From the IMG/VR virus record IMGVR_UViG_3300025309_000420, positions 1 to 33,755 of that record: 33,755 nucleotides of DNA; one strand, 5' to 3'. The stretch's first letter is position 1, and the number at the start of each line of letters is the position of its first letter. This DNA comes from a virus. Below are positions 29,498 to 33,755 of this stretch, piece by piece. The notes beneath the pieces are model-generated. The model did no database searches and was not told the origin of the DNA. It saw only the letters and a program-made list of their open reading frames with translations. The translations under genes and the position numbers were made by a program.

Positions 29498-29976
29498 TTA
29501 TTAACCCTCTCCTTCATTTTCTCGAGAAGCTCCATCAATGCCTGAATGTCTTCCATAGCCTCTCTATAACAAACCTTATATTCCCTCTCAGTAATTTTGC
29601 CATCCTTGAGAGTTCTTGAAATCTCGGCGCAGGTCTCGCCGAATTCCTCATTCCATTTTAGAAGTGCTTTCAAAATATCTTGCTGAGATTCAAGACCAGC
29701 CGGCATTTTCACAGGCGGGAGAAACCCGAATCGGGCACAGAGCCAGAGGATCGGAATATAAGCCCGCTTCGGGTCAATCTTTTCTATTGCAGTAATTATC
29801 TTTTCAATCCTATCAAGCGGGTTTCGGGTGCCGGACTGAGTATAATCCTCATCAGTAGCGGGTGCCTCTTTCCACTTTTGAATGAGAGTTTTAGATTGAT
29901 GCAGTAAGTTTGCGACCTCTACCGCATCCCTTCGGATACATTCCTCAAGTGCCTCATAAGATTTCCAATTTTTCAT
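29494..29976 (-). CDS. CII-like phage regulator (160 aa)
   Basis: I take ATG 29976 (MKNWKSYEALEECIRRDAVEVANLLHQSKTLIQKWKEA) rather than the TTG 33 bases upstream. The pattern 'VAnlLhqSksliqKWkE....dedytqSGtrNPLDRIekIi.aie...p.ra..pI.WL...fg' is that of the phage regulatory CII (CP76-type) family: a helical N-terminal DNA-binding part, then a conserved central Asn-Pro-Leu-Asp-Arg block, then a helical C-terminus (LKALLKWNEEFGETCAEISRTLKDGKITEREYK). It is the first clear gene downstream of the leftward promoter. The predicted small RNA and its promoter lie just upstream on the opposite strand. Confidence 0.75.
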   Translation of the reverse strand: MKNWKSYEALEECIRRDAVEVANLLHQSKTLIQKWKEAPATDEDYTQSGTRNPLDRIEKIITAIEKIDPKRAYIPILWLCARFGFLPPVKMPAGLESQQDILKALLKWNEEFGETCAEISRTLKDGKITEREYKVCYREAMEDIQALMELLEKMKERVNK

Positions 29977-30033
29977 AATTCTATATCCCCAATAAAGATA
30001 TAATTCCAAAGCGGAACGGCATCATATAATTTA

Positions 30034-30062
30034 TTGACATGAATACTGAAAAAGGGTATAAA
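30034..30062 (+). promoter_or_regulatory. Consensus sigma-70 promoter facing the repressor (small RNA promoter)
   Basis: TTGACA (30034-30039), a 17-base spacer, TATAAA (30057-30062): -35 perfect, -10 five of six. Transcription should start near 30069-30071. No plus-strand gene follows for 360 bases; instead the transcript would open with the inverted repeat of the predicted RNA. Confidence 0.75.
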
Positions 30063-30069
30063 AACATAG

Positions 30070-30196
30070 AACACAAAAGCCCCAGGACACCGACTAAAGT
30101 ATCAAGGGGCTTTGTGTTTGCGGGGTATGGAAGAGAAGGGATATTCTCTGGAGCGTTGGCAAAGGATAACTTTGCCTTACTCCACCCCTTTTTTGT
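30070..30196 (+). ncRNA. Predicted structured small RNA with intrinsic terminator
   Basis: Starting at the promoter above, the transcript folds into: hairpin 1, ACACAAAAGCCCC (30071-30083) with GGGGCTTTGTGT (30106-30117), one bulged A; then a closing stem GGGGT (30122-30126) with ACCCC (30184-30188) that encloses hairpin 2 (AGAGAA 30132-30137 with TTCTCT 30144-30149) and hairpin 3 (GGAG 30150-30153 and GGCAAAG 30158-30164 with CTTTGCC 30170-30176 and CTCC 30180-30183). Six T follow (30189-30194), then GTTTTG. This is the build of a trans- or cis-acting sRNA of about 125-130 nt. It lies between the leftward promoter and the CII-like gene and is antisense to that leader, recalling lambda OOP. 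The same hairpin 1 read on the minus strand could work as a tR1-like terminator. Confidence 0.7.
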
Positions 30197-30253
30197 TTTG
30201 AAATAATTATGATTATAAATATCCTTAGTCTGTTTTCTGGATAATTTTAAATC

Positions 30254-30334
30254 AGGGCAAGGACTATCGGATGAGGATAGTCCTTTGGCTGGTAGCGAAA
30301 GGTGTCCTTGCCCTAATATGTTTTGCTGTTTTTT
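30254..30334. promoter_or_regulatory. Nested inverted repeats in the leftward leader
   Basis: AGGGCAAGGAC (30254-30264) pairs with GTCCTTGCCCT (30304-30314). AAGGACTATC (30259-30268) also pairs with GATAGTCCTT (30276-30285), sharing the GGAC/GTCC bases, so two folds compete. On the plus strand T-rich DNA follows (TTTTGCTGTTTTTT to 30334), like a terminator. On the minus strand this is the leader just after the leftward promoter. A 126-codon minus frame (30361-29981) covers the entire area but has no recognisable domain. Confidence 0.55.
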
Positions 30335-30370
30335 AGTTTTTAACCCTATCCTCATCGTCATGGAAAGAAA

Positions 30371-30414
30371 TATATACCATATATCGTAAACTTGTCAAGT
30401 GAAAAATACGATAT
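30371..30414 (-). promoter_or_regulatory. Leftward (lytic) promoter with inverted-repeat operator
   Basis: On the minus strand TTGACA (30398-30393), 16-base spacer, TATATA (30376-30371), transcription start near 30363. The region between repressor and early operon also has ATATCGTA (30381-30388) and its exact inverse TACGATAT (30407-30414), flanking the -35 element. This is the expected operator arrangement for repression by the protein encoded at 30434. The repressor promoter on the plus strand is less clear. Confidence 0.65.
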
Positions 30415-30433
30415 TTGGTAATTTATTTATTAT

Positions 30434-30838
30434 ATGATGTATAAAGGTTTTGTTGAGAGATTAGATTGGATTATTAAAAATAGATATAATGGTGTAAAAA
30501 GACGGTATGCAATCGCGTGTGGACTTCGTGATTCAACCTTACAATCTTATATTGAAGATGGCAGTTTACCCGGTCTTGAGAATCTTATAAAACTGGCAAA
30601 GGCAGGGGAAGTTACTATTGAATGGCTTGTAACAGGCGAAGATAAAGTAAAGAAAGAAATAGTTGCTGAAGAATCAGAGCAATATTATTCACAAGAGGAA
30701 AAGGAATACATAGAAAAACTTATACAGCTAATGAGAACAAAACAAGATAAGACAGTCATAGCGATTAAGCAAAACATAGATGCCTTTCTTGACAATCCGA
30801 ACAAAGAGGCAATAAAAAAAACAAAACTTGCAGGATAA
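30434..30838 (+). CDS. Short CI-like repressor (134 aa, no S24 domain)
   Basis: Residues 5-70 (FVERLDWIIKNRYNGVKRRYAIACGLRDSTLQSYIEDGSLPGLENLIKLAKAGEVTIEWLVTGED) match the phage CI N-terminal HTH: 'sstlqsYi.dGs.PgleNLikiAkag.vtieWLvtG'. The C-terminal part (YSQEEKEYIEKLIQLMRTKQDKTVIAIKQNIDAFLDN) is helical and probably oligomerises. There is no LexA/S24 peptidase, so RecA-stimulated self-cleavage is not expected. No ribosome binding site precedes the ATG; translation may be leaderless as for lambda cI from PRM. Near its 3' end is an A8 run (ATA AAA AAA ACA) from which a -1 slip would lead into the next Cys-rich frame. It faces the early operon. Confidence 0.82.
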   Translation: MMYKGFVERLDWIIKNRYNGVKRRYAIACGLRDSTLQSYIEDGSLPGLENLIKLAKAGEVTIEWLVTGEDKVKKEIVAEESEQYYSQEEKEYIEKLIQLMRTKQDKTVIAIKQNIDAFLDNPNKEAIKKTKLAG

Positions 30839-31044
30839 TTAGGTCTTATAAAAATCCCGCTGGAAAAGAAATTACAACAGTCGGATGCCTGTGGTTGTTA
30901 GGTATAGGTTGGAATAAAGTCCCACGAAAGACAAAAGATAATGTATTTTGTTTTAAGTGTAAAAAAGTAAAGTGTAACTGTGATAAAGGGTGTAAATGCA
31001 ATTATAATGAAAGTCAGTTAAACCTTTTTAATGAGGGCTTATGA
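30838..31044 (+). CDS. Cys-rich frame without ATG, possible -1 extension of the repressor
   Basis: In the -1 frame after the repressor, open from 30797 to TGA 31044: IIRSYKNPAGKEITTVGCLWLLGIGWNKVPRK, then VFCFKCKKVKCNCDKGCKCNYNE and ...LFNEGL. Eight Cys in a short stretch suggest a metal-binding knuckle. There is no ATG or GTG in frame; ATT (30838) or TTG would have to start it. However, a -1 slip on A_AAA_AAA in the repressor gene (about 30813-30820) enters exactly this frame with AAC AAA ACT TGC. Its stop overlaps the next gene's start (TTATGA), a normal operon overlap. Either a frameshifted fusion (about 200 aa), an unusual start, or a decayed gene. Confidence 0.5.
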   Translation: MRSYKNPAGKEITTVGCLWLLGIGWNKVPRKTKDNVFCFKCKKVKCNCDKGCKCNYNESQLNLFNEGL

Positions 31045-31442
31045 AACGAATCTTACTCTGCGTGATAATGGTATCTGTATTGATGGGATGTGCTGTGACA
31101 ACTAAGTCTATTTATCCAGGAACGGGGATAACATTTGACTTAAGTGAAGATGGAGTTCAAATACTTGGAAAGGTGATAGCATGTCAAGGGGGATATTGTA
31201 TAAATGACGAGACAGGTCGAGCGGAATGGCCTCTCAGTCTTGTTACTCCACCACCAGCTTCGACTTATCAGGCAGCCCTCCGTAAGAAGGCAGCGAAAAT
31301 CTACAATGTTCCTGAGGGACAGATAATTCTCGGTGAGATAGATGTCGGATTCTACACAGAGATAGTAGGAACAATTCGAGGCTGGACTGCGACATCAATT
31401 GTTGGCAGAAAAATGATTAAAAGTTTTATAGACAATAATTAA
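31041..31442 (+). CDS. Predicted lipoprotein 1 (133 aa)
   Basis: A short basic start (MKR), hydrophobic stretch and lipobox VLMGC with Cys17: MKRILLCVIMVSVLMGCAVTT. The mature part has GTGITFDLSEDGVQILGKVIACQGGYCINDETG, a Pro-rich link (LVTPPPAST) and RKKAAKIYNVPEGQIILGEIDVGFYTEIVGTIRGW. Probably attached to the inner face of the outer membrane or exposed at the cell surface. Next to the repressor and in the same direction, it is a likely lysogeny-expressed gene altering the host surface, by analogy with lambda bor. No family recognised. Confidence 0.7.
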   Translation: MKRILLCVIMVSVLMGCAVTTKSIYPGTGITFDLSEDGVQILGKVIACQGGYCINDETGRAEWPLSLVTPPPASTYQAALRKKAAKIYNVPEGQIILGEIDVGFYTEIVGTIRGWTATSIVGRKMIKSFIDNN

Positions 31443-31461
31443 ATCTTTTTATGGAGGGCTT

Positions 31462-31857
31462 ATGAAAAGAATTGTTTCTCTGATTGTTGTAATATCTTTT
31501 TTTGTATCAGGTTGTGCATCAATATATAATGCAGGAAGCCAGACAATATTGGCGAGGAGTGCGGATAATAAAGAAGGAGTAGCTGTTGAAATTACGACAT
31601 CAACAGGTGCATACGCTGCAAAACTTCCGGCTACCATCGTTGCTGAATCATCTCATAGAGGGATAGAAATTAGGTTGACTGATGTATGTTATGAGCCCAT
31701 TGGTTTAAATATTAACAAGAATATAACACCATCATTCTGGACAAATTTTTTGTTGCTTTATGGATTTCCTGTCGGTATGCTAATTGATGCAGGAACAGGT
31801 AAAATGTGGAAGTATGATAGCAATGTTATGGTTCATTCAAAAAATAAATGCAATTAG
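31462..31857 (+). CDS. Predicted lipoprotein 2 (131 aa)
   Basis: Signal peptide with lipobox FVSGC, Cys18: MKRIVSLIVVISFFVSGCAS. The mature region YNAGSQTILARSADNKEGVAVEITTSTGAYAAKLPATIVAESSHRGIEIRLTD, then NITPSFWTNFLLLYGFPVGMLIDAGTGKMWKYDSN, follows the pattern of a small bacterial lipoprotein group with 'sSfwgNil.GGl.G..iDa.tGa.wkY'. 'GMLIDAGTGKMWKY' is the most typical stretch. It follows lipoprotein 1 with a ribosome binding site (ATGGAGGGCTT) and probably shares its transcript. Likely a lysogenic conversion (moron) gene. Confidence 0.75.
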   Translation: MKRIVSLIVVISFFVSGCASIYNAGSQTILARSADNKEGVAVEITTSTGAYAAKLPATIVAESSHRGIEIRLTDVCYEPIGLNINKNITPSFWTNFLLLYGFPVGMLIDAGTGKMWKYDSNVMVHSKNKCN

Positions 31858-31865
31858 TTTGGGGA

Positions 31866-32063
31866 TTATAGAAAAAAATAATCCTCTCTCACCTTGAGGG
31901 CTTTAGCGATTCTGCCAAGCAGGTCGGCACGAGGAAGCTTCCTGCCTTTTTCAAGGACAACCACATGTTCCCTCGTGATATTAATTTTTTTAGAAAGCTC
32001 AAGCTGGGTCATCCCCAGCTCCTTTCTCCTTTTTCTTAATGCCTCAAAATTATATTTTCCCAT
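31866..32063 (-). CDS. Small XRE-family HTH regulator (65 aa)
   Basis: A single HTH_3 domain: FEALRKRRKELGMTQLELSKKINITREHVVVLEKGRKLPRADLLGRIAKALKVREDYFFL. The full five-helix fold of a Cro/CI-type domain, nothing else. It runs opposite to the lipoprotein genes and converges with them; the hairpin GGATTAT/ATAATCC (31863-31884) in its last codons may end both transcripts. A leader hairpin (32085-32101) precedes its start. It may regulate the integrase region or maintain lysogeny as a second regulator. Confidence 0.78.
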   Translation of the reverse strand: MGKYNFEALRKRRKELGMTQLELSKKINITREHVVVLEKGRKLPRADLLGRIAKALKVREDYFFL

Positions 32064-32082
32064 TAAACAATCCTCTCAATTC

Positions 32083-32103
32083 GGGGAGATTAACCGCTCC
32101 CTT
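32083..32103 (-). promoter_or_regulatory. Leader hairpin copy 1, before the XRE gene
   Basis: GGGAG - loop - CTCCC, on the minus strand AGGGAGCGGTTAATCTCCCC, 19 bases before the ATG of the XRE gene. It is nearly identical to the hairpin at 32443-32464 (GGGGAGCGGTGATACTCCCC) before the neighbouring minus-strand gene: same stem, same GCGGT at the 5' side, differing in three loop bases. Confidence 0.65.
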
Positions 32104-32115
32104 ATTATTCGCGGG

Positions 32116-32194
32116 CTATGTTCCCGTTGAAAGCCGGGGCTGCCTTACCACACCCGCCGATGGTAAGACCAAAAAAGGCGGGTGGTAGTCCCCG
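32116..32194. promoter_or_regulatory. Overlapping inverted repeats between two minus-strand genes
   Basis: CTTACCA (32144-32150) pairs with TGGTAAG (32161-32167), and CACCCGCC (32151-32158) pairs with GGCGGGTG (32177-32184). The two interleave, so they are either alternative folds or a compact H-type pseudoknot. GGGGCT (32136-32141) and AGTCCCC (32187-32193) can close the second fold into a longer hairpin. A 29-codon frame (32205-32116, MYTNGDYHPPFLVLP) covers the area but has no ribosome binding site. Confidence 0.5.
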
Positions 32195-32425
32195 TTAGTA
32201 TACATTTTCACAACGGATTCTTACTCCTCCGGAGTGAACATCGCATACATGCTGTATGTGACGGAACCACCCGTCACTGTCTTCTCCTGCACTTGTCCTG
32301 CAGGAGCAGACGTGGGACTGCCGGCAGTCCCACCCTGATAGATATTCCCCCCTCCCTTCTACTCTAGGAAGGGTATCTAATGCCCCTTCCCGTATTTCTT
32401 TACTGTTAAATATTATTTTTTTCAT
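32195..32425 (-). CDS. Small gene with probable frameshift at a G6 tract
   Basis: ATG 32425 has a strong ribosome binding site (AAGGAGGGAAT). The frame as it stands gives 76 aa, but after MKKIIFNSKEIREGALDTLP RVEGRG it turns Cys/His/Arg-rich. If one G of the G6 run (32352-32347) is removed, the other frame continues as NIYQGGTAGSPTSAPAGQVQ EKTVTGGSVTYSMYAMFTPEE and stops at 32221, a much more protein-like 67 aa. The tract could be phase-variable, slip in transcription, or be a sequencing or natural frameshift. No family recognised. The region is unusually GC-rich and full of hairpins. Confidence 0.5.
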   Translation of the reverse strand: MKKIIFNSKEIREGALDTLPRVEGRGEYLSGWDCRQSHVCSCRTSAGEDSDGWFRHIQHVCDVHSGGVRIRCENVY

Positions 32426-32442
32426 ATTCCCTCCTTATTTTT

Positions 32443-32464
32443 AGGGGAGTATCACCGCTCCCCT
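32443..32464 (-). promoter_or_regulatory. Leader hairpin copy 2, before the G6-tract gene
   Basis: AGGGGAG (32443-32449), 8-nt loop, CTCCCCT (32458-32464), 17 bases before the ATG at 32425. It shares stem and most loop bases with the hairpin at 32083-32103. Both precede the ribosome binding site of a minus-strand gene. Confidence 0.65.
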
Positions 32465-32504
32465 ATCGGTGCAGGCTTGATTGCCTCAATCCTCTCTTAT
32501 ATAT

Positions 32505-32533
32505 AATGTAATCTATTGTTTACTTTTTGTCAA
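32505..32533 (-). promoter_or_regulatory. Sigma-70 promoter for the G6-tract gene and XRE gene
   Basis: Minus strand TTGACA (32533-32528), 17-base spacer, TACATT (32510-32505). The -35 is perfect, the -10 four of six. The start point would lie near 32498, giving a leader of about 70 nt that includes the hairpin at 32443-32464. Confidence 0.6.
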
Positions 32534-32577
32534 GAGGAAAAACACAAAAAAATAACTTTATTTTTAAGAGGCTATTT

Positions 32578-32650
32578 TTGGAACGATTCTTGCATTTCTA
32601 TATATAATAGGATAATCTTGATTATAATAGGATAATATATGATAATATCG
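32578..32650 (+). promoter_or_regulatory. Integrase promoter region with 14-bp direct repeats
   Basis: TTGGAA (32578-32583), 17-base spacer, TATATA (32601-32606) is a plausible promoter. TATAATAGGATAAT occurs at 32603-32616 and 32623-32636, exactly 20 bp apart (two helical turns), with a degenerate third copy after. They are candidate sites for an integrase/excisionase or regulator. No ribosome binding site precedes the integrase ATG. Confidence 0.55.
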
Positions 32651-32651
32651 C

Positions 32652-33755
32652 ATGTCTCACCTTTATAAAAATTCAAGAGATGGGTGGCAGGTAAAATATC
32701 GGGTGTTCTTCCCGGACGGCACGCATAAGGATAAAATAAAATTCAAAAAAAAGAAGACTGAGGCGCAGCAGCTCTTGACAGATGTAATGAGGCTGGAATC
32801 CCTGAGCAGACAAAGAGCAATCAAAAAGGATGAAATTAAATTCTGCCTCAACATGGGTTACCTCACAAAAGAGGAGGCTCTGGAACTATCAGGAACCCCC
32901 GATATCAATTCATTTGCCACATGGCATGAATTAACCAAAAAATATGAACAATGGTCCCGAGAGCAATGCCGACCTTATACACACTCTGTCAATCTGAACC
33001 GCCTTTATAAAATTGTAGACTATTTCAAGGACATCTCCCCCACTGAACTCACAAAAGAAAATATTGAATCTTATATCTCATGGAGAAAAAATAACGGATT
33101 GCATCCAGACACAATCAGTAAAGATTTAATTATCATAAGACACCTGCTTGATGGCATATCCGCAGATACAAACCCAGCCCGCCGTATCCCCCTTTTAAAA
33201 GGGGATGGGGAGAAAATCAGGAGGGCATTATCACCGGGAGAAATCAAAGCATTCATGGAGGCATTAGAGCGTTATAAACATCTTTTGTATGGGAACATCA
33301 AAACAATTGTCCTGATATATCTTTATGCCGGTCTGCGACCCTCAGAAATTTTAAGACTCAAACCTTCAGACATAGACCTTGACAATAAAAAAATTCATGT
33401 GCAAGGGCAGACAAAGACGAGGAAGACAAGGAGCATTGATATACATCCAGCTCTATCACCCTTATTCAAAAACTTAAAAAAGAAAAATAAAGCAGCTGCA
33501 GGCTTTATGCCTGCAATCAATAGTCATTCAGTGTCAAGGGCAATAAAAGAAATAATGAGAATCGCAGGCATACCTGAGGATGTCCCTCCTTACACCCTTA
33601 GACACTCTTTCGTTTCGTACCTTTTGAAACATACGAGGGATTTAACTTATGTGATGAAGATGGCAGGACATACAAACATTAAAACTACGCAGGGATATTT
33701 GAGTGTGATTGAAGACAAAGAAAGTCCGATGAACAAACTGAATTTTACACCATGA
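32652..33755 (+). CDS. int: Tyrosine recombinase / phage integrase (367 aa)
   Basis: N-terminal arm-binding part (residues 1-60, WQVKYRVFFPDGTHKDKIKFKKKKTEAQQLL), a SAM-like core-binding domain (about 88-170, WHELTKKYEQWSREQCRPYT...), and the catalytic domain (from about 190). Active-site residues: Arg229 (YAGLRPSEIL), Lys255 or Lys258 (QTKTRKTRSI), Arg317 (YTLRHSF), His340 (MAGHTNIKTT) and nucleophile Tyr349 (QGYLS). The usual His three residues before the second Arg is Tyr314. It integrates into the tRNA-Glu 3' end seen at 439-486. Residues about 179-187 (IPLLKGDGE) are encoded by a GC-rich palindrome (33189-33204). The gene ends with TGA at the last base of the window; attR should follow immediately. 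Confidence 0.93.
   Translation: MSHLYKNSRDGWQVKYRVFFPDGTHKDKIKFKKKKTEAQQLLTDVMRLESLSRQRAIKKDEIKFCLNMGYLTKEEALELSGTPDINSFATWHELTKKYEQWSREQCRPYTHSVNLNRLYKIVDYFKDISPTELTKENIESYISWRKNNGLHPDTISKDLIIIRHLLDGISADTNPARRIPLLKGDGEKIRRALSPGEIKAFMEALERYKHLLYGNIKTIVLIYLYAGLRPSEILRLKPSDIDLDNKKIHVQGQTKTRKTRSIDIHPALSPLFKNLKKKNKAAAGFMPAINSHSVSRAIKEIMRIAGIPEDVPPYTLRHSFVSYLLKHTRDLTYVMKMAGHTNIKTTQGYLSVIEDKESPMNKLNFTP

Noticed and set aside
29981-30361. 126-codon minus frame over the switch region
   Set aside because: No recognisable domain, no ribosome binding site, and it runs through all the inverted repeats of the predicted RNA and leader. A leaderless start close to the leftward promoter cannot be excluded, so it stays a weak possibility.
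32116-32205. 29-codon minus frame MYTNGDYHPPFLVLP
   Set aside because: No ribosome binding site, and the DNA is better explained by its overlapping inverted repeats.

Overview
The window is almost entirely one temperate siphovirus-type prophage of about 33 kb, read from its left attachment junction to its integrase. Bases 1-438 are host flank. A 3' half of a tRNA-Glu(UUC) gene with encoded CCA (439-486, minus strand) marks the left junction; everything to its right is phage. The tyrosine integrase (32652-33755, plus strand) ends exactly at the window edge, so the right junction, which should carry the intact tRNA-Glu, lies just outside. The DNA is fairly AT-rich. It carries short GC-rich palindromes of the kind scattered through Nitrospirota, Desulfobacterota and related Gram-negative genomes. 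Two plus-strand genes have lipoprotein signal peptides. I infer a low-to-moderate GC Gram-negative anaerobe, possibly Nitrospirota-like, but the sequence does not settle the host.

Layout on the minus strand, from early (right) to late (left): a CII-like regulator and small zinc-binding or HTH proteins (29976-28855); a membrane-anchored 3D-domain wall enzyme, a radical SAM protein and hypotheticals (28871-26844); a gpZ-like protein, an orphan zinc-ribbon/HTH protein and an ASCH-like protein (26816-24957); replication proteins (24960-22996); a DNA-binding protein, a Cys-rich protein and a ParB-methyltransferase broken by an in-frame TGA (22999-20743); a cassette of small genes (20752-19715); then the late genes. 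The late genes are lambda-like in order: terminase small and large, gpW, gpB-type portal, S49 protease with nested scaffold, P22-type coat, joining and tail-completion proteins, an interposed lysis cassette (three genes), tail tube, frameshifted tail chaperone pair, repeat-rich tape measure, two small distal tail proteins, tail hub and an S74 self-cleaving fibre.

The plus strand carries the lysogeny functions: a short CI-like repressor, an unusual Cys-rich reading frame that starts with no ATG but lies in the -1 frame of an A8 slippery run in the repressor gene, two lipoproteins and the integrase. The switch region (about 30030-30420) holds a leftward promoter with an inverted-repeat operator. 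Opposite it is a consensus plus-strand promoter driving a predicted structured, intrinsically terminated small RNA of about 130 nt. A second regulatory pocket (32064-32533) has a promoter, two copies of a near-identical 5'-leader hairpin, one in front of each of two minus-strand genes, and alternative RNA folds.

The strongest new observations are: the textbook -1 frameshift signal (slippery heptamer plus 14-bp hairpin) in the tail chaperone gene; the predicted small RNA; and evidence that small cassettes were inserted at the 3' ends of the methyltransferase and terminase genes, each leaving a diverged duplicate of the gene's end. A microhomology chimera of two other phage genes and the twin leader hairpins are also notable.
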